Source: Pseudomonas sp. BGr12 (GTDB taxonomy: Bacteria > Pseudomonadota > Gammaproteobacteria > Pseudomonadales > Pseudomonadaceae). From it: DNA of 64,000 bases. Below are positions 53,373 through 64,000 of this stretch, piece by piece. A program made the translations under genes and the position numbers. The stretch covers positions 21,473 through 85,472 of the forward strand of contig NZ_JALRNF010000027.1 in assembly GCF_030272895.1 (NCBI RefSeq), written 5' to 3'. Under the pieces are notes generated by a model. It was not told the origin of the DNA and did no database searches. It saw only the letters and a program-made list of their open reading frames with translations. Positions within the stretch are counted from its first letter, which is position 1; each line of letters starts with the position of its first letter.

Positions 53373-54719
53373 GTGTCCTTGATCGCTACTGACCACTTCC
53401 GCATCGTTGTCGGCCTCGGCAAGAGCGGCATGTCCCTGGTTCGCTTCCTGGCGAGCCGGGGCGTTGCCTTTGCGGTCGCCGACACCCGCGAGCATCCGCC
53501 GGAGCTGGAAACCCTGCGCCGCGAATACCCGCAGGTGGAAGTGCGCTGTGGCGAACTGGACGTGGAGTTCCTGTGCCGCGCCGACGAGCTGTATGTCAGC
53601 CCCGGCCTGGCCCTGGCCACGCCGGCCCTGCAACAGGCTGCTGCCCATGGGGTGAAGCTGTCTGGCGATATCGAACTGTTCGCCCGCAATGCCAAGGCGC
53701 CGATCATTGCCATCAGCGGTTCCAACGCCAAGAGCACCGTCACCACCCTGGTCGGCGAGATGGCGGCTGCGGCCGGCAAGCGCGTGGCCGTGGGCGGCAA
53801 CCTCGGTACCCCGGCGCTGGACCTGCTCAGCGACGACGTCGAGCTGTACGTGATGGAGCTGTCCAGCTTCCAGCTGGAGACCACCGACCAGCTCAATGCC
53901 GAAGTGGCGACCGTGCTCAATGTCAGCGAAGACCACATGGACCGCTACAGCGGCCTGCCGGCCTATCACCTGGCCAAGCACCGGATCTTCCGTGGCGCGC
54001 GTCAGGTGGTGGTCAACCGCCAGGATGCCCTGAGCCGTCCCTTGCTGGCCGAGGGCCAACCGTGCTGGACCTTTGGCTTGAATACCCCGGACTTCAAGGC
54101 CTTCGGCCTGCGTGAAGAGAACGGCGAGAAGTACCTGGCATTCGAATTCCAGAACCTGATGCCGGTGCGCGAGCTGAAGATCCGTGGCGCCCACAACCAG
54201 TCCAACGCCCTGGCGGCGCTGGCGCTGGGCCATGCCGTCGGCCTGCCGATGGAGGCCATGCTGTCGAGCCTGCGCACCTTCGCCGGTCTTGCCCACCGTT
54301 GCCAGTGGGTGCGTGAGCGCAACGGCGTGAACTATTACGACGATTCCAAGGCCACCAACGTCGGTGCCGCCCTGGCCGCCATCGAAGGCCTGGGCGCCGA
54401 TATCGACGGCAAGCTGGTGCTGATCGCCGGTGGCGATGGCAAGGGGGCCGATTTCTCCGCCCTGCGTGCGCCGGTCGCCGCCCATTGCCGCGCCGTGGTG
54501 CTGCTGGGCCGTGACGCCGAGCGGCTGGCCCAAGTGCTGGGCGACAGCGTGCCACTGATCCGGGTCAAGACCCTCGACGAAGCGGTGGAGCAAGCTGCTG
54601 CCCAGGCCCGGCCGGGCGATGCCGTGCTGTTGTCGCCGGCCTGCGCCAGCCTCGACATGTTCAAGAATTTTGAAGAGCGTGGGCGCCTGTTCGCCCAGGC
54701 CGTGGGAGGGCTGGCATGA
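53373..54719 (+). CDS. murD: UDP-MurNAc-L-alanine:D-glutamate ligase MurD
   Basis: A 448-residue cytoplasmic ligase adding D-glutamate. The nucleotide loop is SGSNAKSTVTTL (near 114-125), a variant of the more common GTNGKS; DSKATN near residue 325 is the usual substrate-domain motif. Start is GTG at 53373 behind GAGG. The end overlaps the ftsW start by four bases. Confidence 0.96.
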   Translation: MSLIATDHFRIVVGLGKSGMSLVRFLASRGVAFAVADTREHPPELETLRREYPQVEVRCGELDVEFLCRADELYVSPGLALATPALQQAAAHGVKLSGDIELFARNAKAPIIAISGSNAKSTVTTLVGEMAAAAGKRVAVGGNLGTPALDLLSDDVELYVMELSSFQLETTDQLNAEVATVLNVSEDHMDRYSGLPAYHLAKHRIFRGARQVVVNRQDALSRPLLAEGQPCWTFGLNTPDFKAFGLREENGEKYLAFEFQNLMPVRELKIRGAHNQSNALAALALGHAVGLPMEAMLSSLRTFAGLAHRCQWVRERNGVNYYDDSKATNVGAALAAIEGLGADIDGKLVLIAGGDGKGADFSALRAPVAAHCRAVVLLGRDAERLAQVLGDSVPLIRVKTLDEAVEQAAAQARPGDAVLLSPACASLDMFKNFEERGRLFAQAVGGLA

Positions 54720-55930
54720 TCTTCGGCATCATCAAGCCCTATCCGTCACCGCTGGTCAGCGGACGTGGCATCGACCTCGACTTTGCCATGCTCGCCGGTT
54801 GCCTGGCGTTGCTGGGGCTTGGCCTGGTGATGATCACCTCGGCCTCTTCGGAAGTGGCCGCGGCGCAATCGGGCAACCCGCTGTACCACATGTTCCGCCA
54901 CCTGGTGTACGTCCTCATCGGTGTGGGGGCGTGCATCGTCACCATGATGGTCCCGATTGCCACCTGGCAGAAGATGGGCTTCACCATGCTGGTCGGCGCC
55001 TTCGGCCTGCTGGTGCTGGTACTGGTGCCGGGCATCGGTCGTGAAGTGAACGGTTCGATGCGCTGGATCGGTTTCAGTTTCTTCAACGTGCAGCCTTCGG
55101 AAATTGCCAAGGTCTTCGTGGTCATTTACCTGGCCGGCTACCTGGTGCGCCGCCAGAAGGAAGTACGCGAAAGCTGGATGGGCTTCTTCAAGCCGTTCAT
55201 CGTGCTGCTGCCCATGGCCGGCCTGCTGCTGATGGAGCCGGACTTCGGTGCCACCGTGGTGATGATGGGCGCGGCAGCGGCGATGCTGTTCCTCGGCGGG
55301 GTGGGGTTGTTCCGTTTCAGCCTGATGGTGCTGCTGGCGGTGGGCGCGGTGTTCGTCCTGGTCCAGGCCCAGCCGTACCGGATGGCACGACTGGTTACCT
55401 TTACCGACCCCTGGTCCGACCAGTTCGGCTCCGGCTACCAGCTGACCCAGGCGCTGATCGCCTTCGGTCGTGGCGAGTGGCTGGGCGTAGGCCTGGGCAA
55501 CAGCGTCCAGAAGCAGTTCTACCTGCCTGAAGCGCACACCGACTTCGTGTTCTCGGTACTGGCCGAAGAGCTGGGGGTGGTCGGCTCGCTGGTGACCGTG
55601 GCGCTGTTCGTGTTCGTTACCGTGCGTGCGCTGTACATCGGCCTGTGGGCCGAGAAAGCCAAACAGTTCTTCGCCGCCTACATGGCCTTCGGCCTGGCGT
55701 TCCTGTGGATCGGTCAATTCCTGATCAACATCGGCGTGAACGTCGGCCTGTTGCCGACCAAAGGCCTGACCCTGCCGTTCCTCAGCTACGGCGGCAGCTC
55801 CCTGGTGATCTGCTGCGCCTGTGTCGGGCTGTTGCTGCGGATCGAATGGGAGAGTCGCACCCACCTGGGGAGCGAAGAACACGAATTCAACGAGAGCGAT
55901 TTTGCCGAGGAGCCGCATCATGGCCGCTAA
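54716..55930 (+). CDS. ftsW: Septal peptidoglycan polymerase FtsW
   Basis: A 404-residue SEDS-family membrane glycosyltransferase that polymerises lipid II at the septum with FtsI. About ten hydrophobic spans; the SEDS blocks GREVNGSMRWIGF, QPSEIAKVF, PEAHTDFVFSVLAEELG and GLTLPFLSYGGSSL are all present. The acidic C-terminal tail overlaps the murG start by 11 bases. Confidence 0.97.
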   Translation: MIFGIIKPYPSPLVSGRGIDLDFAMLAGCLALLGLGLVMITSASSEVAAAQSGNPLYHMFRHLVYVLIGVGACIVTMMVPIATWQKMGFTMLVGAFGLLVLVLVPGIGREVNGSMRWIGFSFFNVQPSEIAKVFVVIYLAGYLVRRQKEVRESWMGFFKPFIVLLPMAGLLLMEPDFGATVVMMGAAAAMLFLGGVGLFRFSLMVLLAVGAVFVLVQAQPYRMARLVTFTDPWSDQFGSGYQLTQALIAFGRGEWLGVGLGNSVQKQFYLPEAHTDFVFSVLAEELGVVGSLVTVALFVFVTVRALYIGLWAEKAKQFFAAYMAFGLAFLWIGQFLINIGVNVGLLPTKGLTLPFLSYGGSSLVICCACVGLLLRIEWESRTHLGSEEHEFNESDFAEEPHHGR

Positions 55931-56991
55931 CGGCAAGAACGTACTGATCATGGCAGGCGGCACCGGGGGCCACGTGTTCCCGGCGCTGGCCTGTGCCCGT
56001 GAGTTCCAGGCCCGCGGTTACACCGTGCACTGGCTGGGCACCCCGCGTGGCATCGAGAACGAGCTGGTGCCCCAGGCGGGCCTGCAACTGCACCTGATCA
56101 ATGTCACCGGCCTGCGTGGCAAGGGCAAGCTGTCGCTGCTCAAGGCGCCGTTCACCCTGGTCAAGGCCGTGCTCCAGGCCCGGCGCATCATGCGTCAGCT
56201 CAAGCCGGTCTGCGTGGTTGGCTTCGGCGGTTATGTGACCGGCCCCGGCGGCGTGGCCGCCAGGCTCTGCGGCGTGCCTGTGGTAGTGCATGAGCAGAAT
56301 GCCCGCGCCGGTACCGCCAATCGGCTGCTGGTGCCCTTGGCCGGCCGAGTCTGCGAAGCTTTCCCCGGCACTTTCAGTGCTTCGGACAAACTGCGCACCA
56401 CCGGCAACCCGGTGCGCAGCGAGCTGTTCATGGACACCCCGCGCGAGCCCCTGGGCGCGCGTCAGCCACGCTTGCTGGTGCTCGGCGGAAGCCTGGGCGC
56501 CGAACCGCTGAACAAACTGCTGCCCCAGGCCCTGGCCCGGGTGCCTGAGGACATTCGTCCGCAGGTATTCCACCAGGCCGGCAAGCAGCACGACCAGATT
56601 ACCGCCCAGCGCTACCGTGAGGCTGGCGTCGAGGCTCAGGTCGAACCGTTTATCAAGGACATGGCCCAAGCCTATGGCTGGGCCGATCTGGTGGTCTGCC
56701 GCGCAGGCGCGCTGACCGTCAGTGAGCTGGCTGCGGCCGGCTTGCCATCGATGCTGGTGCCCTTGCCCCATGCCATCGACGATCACCAGACCCACAACGC
56801 CCATTATCTGGCCCGCGAAGGCGCTGCCTTCCTGATGCCACAAGCGACAACCGGCGCAGCGGAACTCGCTGAACGCCTGAACGAGGTGCTGATGCAACCG
56901 GAAAAACTCACCACCATGGCCGCCACTGCCCGGCGCCTGGCAAAACCTGCGGCCACCCGCACCGTGGTCGATATCTGTCTGGAGGTGGCCC

Positions 56992-56999
<8 letters not shown>
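55920..56999 (+). CDS. murG: UDP-GlcNAc:lipid I transferase MurG
   Basis: A 359-residue peripheral membrane glycosyltransferase forming lipid [17 protein letters not shown] (near 9-23) is the lipid-binding G-loop, [13 protein letters not shown] the second, and [18 protein letters not shown] the UDP-GlcNAc site. Start is ATG at 55920 inside the end of ftsW; the upstream extension of the frame belongs to the ftsW region. The end overlaps murC by eight bases. Confidence 0.97.
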
Positions 57000-59402
<2,403 letters not shown>

Positions 59403-59406
59403 GCCC

Positions 59407-60276
59407 ATGCAAGGCGCGATGTTACGTCATCAGCAACCCGCCACCGGCCGTAGCAAGCCGGTGCCGCGTGGTGCCAGCCGGATGGTGGCCAAGGAGCCAC
59501 TGTCGGCGCGCCTGCCCAAGGCCAACTTCAGCATTTTCAAGCGACTGCTCTGGCCGGTACTGCTGGTGGCCGCAGGCTTTGGCGCCTATGAAGGCGCGCA
59601 ACGCCTGATGCCCTACGCCGACCGGCCGATCACCAAGATCGCCGTGCAGGGCGACCTCAGCTACATCAGCCAGCAGGCGGTGCAGCAGCGAATCGCCCCC
59701 TATGTGGCGGCCAGCTTCTTCACCGTCGACCTGGCCAGCATGCGTGCGGAACTGGAGCAGATGCCCTGGATCGCCCACGCCGAGGTTCGCCGGGTGTGGC
59801 CGGACGAGGTGGTGATCCGCCTGGAAGAACAGTTGCCGGTGGCGCGTTGGGGCGAAGAAGCCTTGCTCAATAACCAGGGCCAGGCCTTCACCCCGCGCGA
59901 GCTGGCCAACTACGAGCACCTGCCGCAGCTGTTCGGGCCGCAGCGGGCGCAGCAACAAGTAATGCAGCAATATCAGGTACTGAGCCAGATGTTGCGGCCA
60001 ATGGGCTTTTCGATTGCACGGCTGGAGTTGCGCGAGCGTGGCAGCTGGTTTCTGACCACGGGCGCCGGCAGCGCCGGACCGGGCATCGAATTGCTGCTGG
60101 GACGTGATCATCTGGTGGAAAAGATGCGCCGCTTCATTGCCATTTACGACAAGACACTCAAAGAACAGATCACGAACATCGCCCGCATCGATCTGCGTTA
60201 CGCCAATGGCCTGGCCGTTGGCTGGCGGGAACCGATTGCACCGACGACGGCCCAACCCGCCGTTGCGAAGAATTAG
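59407..60276 (+). CDS. ftsQ: Cell division protein FtsQ
   Basis: A 289-residue bitopic protein linking FtsLB to the divisome. A basic cytoplasmic N-terminus is followed by one membrane span (about residues 38-60), a POTRA domain ([20 protein letters not shown], about 74-145) and the FtsQ beta domain. Start ATG at 59407, GAGG upstream. Proteins of this family are weakly conserved; order in the cluster supports the call. Confidence 0.94.
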   Translation: MQGAMLRHQQPATGRSKPVPRGASRMVAKEPLSARLPKANFSIFKRLLWPVLLVAAGFGAYEGAQRLMPYADRPITKIAVQGDLSYISQQAVQQRIAPYVAASFFTVDLASMRAELEQMPWIAHAEVRRVWPDEVVIRLEEQLPVARWGEEALLNNQGQAFTPRELANYEHLPQLFGPQRAQQQVMQQYQVLSQMLRPMGFSIARLELRERGSWFLTTGAGSAGPGIELLLGRDHLVEKMRRFIAIYDKTLKEQITNIARIDLRYANGLAVGWREPIAPTTAQPAVAKN

Positions 60277-60290
60277 AGAGAGGCAGGACC

Positions 60291-61544
60291 ATGGCAAATG
60301 CGCATAGCGGCAAAATGATCGTCGGGCTGGATATCGGCACCTCCAAGGTAGTGGCGCTGGTCGGCGAAGTCGCGGCCGACGGCACCCTGGAGATCGTCGG
60401 TATCGGCACCCATCCATCACGCGGGCTGAAGAAGGGCGTGGTGGTCAATATCGAATCGACCGTGCAGTCGATCCAGCGCGCGGTGGAAGAAGCCCAGCTG
60501 ATGGCCGGCTGCCGGATTCACTCGGCTTTCGTTGGCGTGGCCGGCAATCACATCCGCAGCCTGAACTCCCACGGCATCGTCGCCATCCGCGACCGTGAAG
60601 TGAGTTCGGCGGACCTGGAACGCGTCCTCGACGCCGCCCAGGCGGTCGCCATTCCGGCCGACCAGCGGGTGCTGCACACCCTGCCGCAGGACTACGTGAT
60701 CGACAACCAGGAAGGCGTGCGCGAGCCACTGGGCATGTCCGGCGTGCGTCTGGAAGCCAAGGTCCACGTGGTGACCTGCGCCGTCAATGCTGCGCAGAAC
60801 ATCGAGAAGTGCGTGCGTCGCTGCGGCCTGGAAATCGACGACATCATCCTCGAGCAGCTGGCTTCGGCCTACTCGGTGCTGACCGACGATGAGAAAGAAC
60901 TGGGCGTGTGCCTGGTGGACATCGGTGGCGGCACCACCGACATCGCCATCTTCACCGAAGGCGCGATCCGTCACACCGCGGTAATCCCGATTGCCGGCGA
61001 CCAGGTGACCAACGACATCGCCATGGCCCTGCGTACTCCGACCCAGTACGCCGAAGAGATCAAGATCCGTTACGCCTGCGCCCTGGCCAAGCTGGCCAGT
61101 GCCGGCGAAACCATCAAGGTGCCAAGCGTCGGCGACCGTCCGCCGCGCGAGCTGTCGCGCCAGGCCCTGGCCGAAGTGGTCGAGCCGCGCTACGACGAGC
61201 TGTTCACCCTGATCCAGGCCGAGCTGCGTCGTAGCGGCTACGAGGACCTGGTGCCTGCGGGCATCGTCCTGACCGGCGGCACCTCGAAGATGGAAGGTGC
61301 GGTAGAGCTGGCCGAAGAGATTTTCCACATGCCGGTACGCCTGGGCGTGCCGCATAGCGTTCGGGGCCTGAGCGACGTCGTGCGCAACCCGATTTATTCC
61401 ACCGGTGTGGGCCTGCTGACCTATGGCCTGCAAAAGCAGTCCGACGGCGTGACCCTGACCGGTAACAGCAGCAACAGCTATGGCGATGAACCGAAGGCGC
61501 CAGCGTTTGAACGTCTCAAACGCTGGGTCCAGGGCAACTTTTAA
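60291..61544 (+). CDS. ftsA: Cell division protein FtsA
   Basis: A 417-residue actin-like ATPase tethering FtsZ to the membrane. IVGLDIGTSKVVALVG (about 10-25) is the phosphate-1 motif, VDIGGGTTDIAIF the phosphate-2 motif, and VLTGGTSKMEG the adenosine motif. The C-terminal amphipathic helix (FERLKRWVQGNF) is the membrane anchor. It lies 14 bases after ftsQ behind GAGAGAGGCAGG. Confidence 0.97.
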   Translation: MANAHSGKMIVGLDIGTSKVVALVGEVAADGTLEIVGIGTHPSRGLKKGVVVNIESTVQSIQRAVEEAQLMAGCRIHSAFVGVAGNHIRSLNSHGIVAIRDREVSSADLERVLDAAQAVAIPADQRVLHTLPQDYVIDNQEGVREPLGMSGVRLEAKVHVVTCAVNAAQNIEKCVRRCGLEIDDIILEQLASAYSVLTDDEKELGVCLVDIGGGTTDIAIFTEGAIRHTAVIPIAGDQVTNDIAMALRTPTQYAEEIKIRYACALAKLASAGETIKVPSVGDRPPRELSRQALAEVVEPRYDELFTLIQAELRRSGYEDLVPAGIVLTGGTSKMEGAVELAEEIFHMPVRLGVPHSVRGLSDVVRNPIYSTGVGLLTYGLQKQSDGVTLTGNSSNSYGDEPKAPAFERLKRWVQGNF

Positions 61545-61600
61545 AGTTTCAAAGCAGTAGTAGTAGGCGCGAAAACTAGAGAACTGAAAGGAGAGGGAAA

Positions 61601-62791
61601 ATGTTCGAGCTCGTAGACAACGTCCCGCAAAGTCCGGTCATTAAAGTGATCGGTGTCGGTGGCGGCGGTGGCAACGCCGTTAATCACATGGTCAAGAGCA
61701 ACATCGAAGGCGTCGAGTTCATCTGCGCCAACACCGATGCTCAGGCGCTGAAAAACATCGGCGCGCGTACCATCCTGCAACTGGGTACCGGCGTGACCAA
61801 GGGCCTGGGTGCCGGTGCCAATCCGGAAGTCGGCCGTCAGGCTGCCCTGGAAGATCGCGAGCGCATCGCCGAAGTACTGCAGGGTACCAACATGGTGTTC
61901 ATCACCACCGGCATGGGCGGCGGTACCGGTACCGGTGCTGCGCCGATCATCGCCGAAGTGGCGAAGGAGCTGGGCATCCTCACCGTTGCGGTGGTGACCC
62001 GTCCGTTCCCGTTCGAAGGCCGCAAGCGCTCGCAGATCGCCGATGAAGGCATCCGCGCCCTGGCTGACAGCGTCGACTCGCTGATCACCATCCCGAACGA
62101 GAAGCTGCTGACCATCCTGGGCAAGGACGCCAGCCTGCTGTCCGCCTTCGCCAAGGCCGACGACGTGCTGGCCGGTGCCGTTCGCGGTATTTCCGACATC
62201 ATCAAGCGTCCGGGCATGATCAACGTCGACTTCGCCGACGTGCGCACCGTGATGAGCGAAATGGGCATGGCGATGATGGGTACCGGCTGCGCCAGCGGTC
62301 CGAACCGTGCGCGTGAAGCGACCGAGGCGGCGATTCGCAACCCGCTGCTCGAAGACGTCAACCTGCAGGGCGCCCGCGGCATCCTGGTCAACATCACCGC
62401 AGGTCCTGACCTGTCGCTGGGTGAATACTCCGACGTCGGTAGCATCATCGAAGCCTTCGCTTCCGATCACGCCATGGTCAAGGTCGGTACCGTTATCGAT
62501 CCGGACATGCGTGACGAGCTGCACGTGACCGTGGTTGCCACGGGCCTGGGCGCGAAGATCGAGAAGCCGGTCAAGGTCATCGACAACACCATGCAGGCCG
62601 CTGCCATGCAAACCGCCGCGCCTGCGCCGGTACGCCAGGAACAGCCGTCGGTGAACTACCGTGACCTGGAGCGTCCGACCGTGATGCGCAACCAGGCTCA
62701 TGCCGGTGCTGCCGCTGCTGCGAAACTCAATCCGCAAGACGATCTGGACTACCTGGACATCCCGGCATTCCTGCGTCGTCAGGCCGATTGA
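61601..62791 (+). CDS. ftsZ: Cell division GTPase FtsZ
   Basis: A 396-residue tubulin-like GTPase forming the Z ring. The tubulin signature GGGTGTGAAP is near residue 107, VIGVGGGGGNAVNHM near the N-terminus, and NVDFADVRTVM carries the T7 region. A linker of about 60 residues leads to the conserved C-terminal peptide DYLDIPAFLRRQ that binds FtsA and ZipA. AAAGGAGAGG ribosome site. A 56-base gap separates it from ftsA. Confidence 0.98.
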   Translation: MFELVDNVPQSPVIKVIGVGGGGGNAVNHMVKSNIEGVEFICANTDAQALKNIGARTILQLGTGVTKGLGAGANPEVGRQAALEDRERIAEVLQGTNMVFITTGMGGGTGTGAAPIIAEVAKELGILTVAVVTRPFPFEGRKRSQIADEGIRALADSVDSLITIPNEKLLTILGKDASLLSAFAKADDVLAGAVRGISDIIKRPGMINVDFADVRTVMSEMGMAMMGTGCASGPNRAREATEAAIRNPLLEDVNLQGARGILVNITAGPDLSLGEYSDVGSIIEAFASDHAMVKVGTVIDPDMRDELHVTVVATGLGAKIEKPVKVIDNTMQAAAMQTAAPAPVRQEQPSVNYRDLERPTVMRNQAHAGAAAAAKLNPQDDLDYLDIPAFLRRQAD

Positions 62792-62822
62792 TGAAATTTA
62801 TCAGGGGTATAAGGGTGATTGG

Positions 62823-62851
62823 TGTTCAGCAAAGGCCGGGTCTGGTATTAT
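62823..62851 (+). promoter_or_regulatory. Candidate lpxC promoter
   Basis: TATTAT (62846-62851) with an extended TGG immediately upstream forms a good -10. The -35 region 17 bases upstream, TGTTCA (62823-62828), is weak, as often with extended -10 promoters. Confidence 0.6.
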
Positions 62852-62867
62852 CCTCAGCCTTTGTTGA

Positions 62868-63815
<948 letters not shown>

Positions 63816-63839
63816 GTTCGAACACTCTCTCTAGTGATT

Positions 63840-63865
63840 AAGGCCACCTTCGGGTGGCCTTTTTT
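63840..63865 (+). terminator. Terminator after lpxC
   Basis: AAGGCCACC and GGTGGCCTT form a perfect 9-bp stem around a TTCG tetraloop, with the T run continuing to 63865. Confidence 0.96.
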
Positions 63866-63899
63866 ATGGTTCTTCACGGAATTCCGGGAACTAGGTTCC

Positions 63900-63929
63900 T
63901 TGGGCTTGGGCTTGGGCTTGGGTTTGGGT
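63900..63929. repeat. Hexanucleotide tandem repeat
   Basis: Five units: TTGGGC three times, then TTGGGT twice. On the minus strand it would encode alternating Pro-Lys or Pro-Ser, but no complete gene can be shown before the window ends. Confidence 0.85.
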
Positions 63930-64000
63930 GTCGAGTCTGCGGGCTTATCCATTCCATGCAGCGACGCTGCCGGCCCCTTCCGCCTTTACGGCGGCCTACT
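63930..64000. other. End of window, possible interspersed repeat
   Basis: No gene can be supported. CCGCC TTTA CGGCGG (near 63980-63995) leading into GGCCTACT resembles a sequence I remember as widely scattered in Pseudomonas intergenic DNA, cut here by the window edge. A minus-strand gene entering from beyond the window cannot be excluded. Confidence 0.3.

Noticed and set aside
52281..54593. 770-codon open frame antisense to mraY/murD
   Set aside because: Composition is His/Gln/Gly-rich as expected of a shadow frame, and mraY and murD are unmistakable on the plus strand.

Overview
The window is an ordinary stretch of chromosome from a fluorescent pseudomonad, most likely of the Pseudomonas putida group. 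The evidence is high-GC coding sequence, an alginate algD-alg8 pair, the mdeR-mdeA-mdeB methionine-catabolism cluster, a fused cysNC, a complete mraZ-to-lpxC division/wall cluster behind rnpB, and many P. putida-style REP inverted repeats. The gene order matches what I remember for P. putida-group chromosomes. I see no prophage, transposase, CRISPR array, toxin-antitoxin pair or tRNA.

Layout. 1-3424: start of the alginate operon (alg8 truncated by the window edge, then algD, both on the minus strand), with a leader of about 430 nt, an AlgU-type promoter and upstream operator-like repeats. 3432-8467: yaaA, a deacetylase-like secreted protein with degenerate catalytic motifs, a PIN-PhoH ATPase, and moaCDE. 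8498-12484: a D-arginine catabolic cluster (amino-acid-binding protein, then dauR, dauA, dauB on the opposite strand) bounded by REP elements. 12505-19192: rhlB, a carboxylesterase, and the aapJQMP amino-acid ABC transporter behind a near-perfect sigma-54 promoter. 19315-24428: algW protease, a Nif3-like protein, and the sulfate-activation genes cysD-cysNC. 24603-29142: mdeR/mdeA/mdeB. 29221-35279: zapG, a small hydrolase, trpS, zapE, an AraC-type regulator and an aldo/keto reductase. 35528-40390: rplM-rpsI, petABC (cytochrome bc1) and sspAB. 40440-44240: small lipoprotein, BON lipoprotein, gmhA/diaA-like, yraN and lpoA on the minus strand, divergent from rsmI. 45370-63815: rnpB, then mraZ-rsmH-ftsL-ftsI-murE-murF-mraY-murD-ftsW-murG-murC-ddl-ftsQ-ftsA-ftsZ and lpxC, ending in a strong terminator. 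The last 130 bases hold a hexanucleotide repeat and no gene I can support.

How the parts connect. AlgW belongs to the proteolytic cascade that frees AlgU, and algD has an AlgU-like promoter here, so regulator and target lie 16 kb apart. The dcw genes overlap or abut almost throughout and run from a sigma-70 promoter carrying four AAGTGG repeats in 10-bp register, the expected pattern for MraZ autoregulation. The aap, dau and mde clusters together form a set for taking up and breaking down amino acids.

I did not find a clearly new biological system. The items most worth a second look are the degenerate deacetylase beside the alginate genes, the His48-to-Leu difference in DauA, the algD upstream repeats, and several hairpins that appear to tune expression within or between operons.
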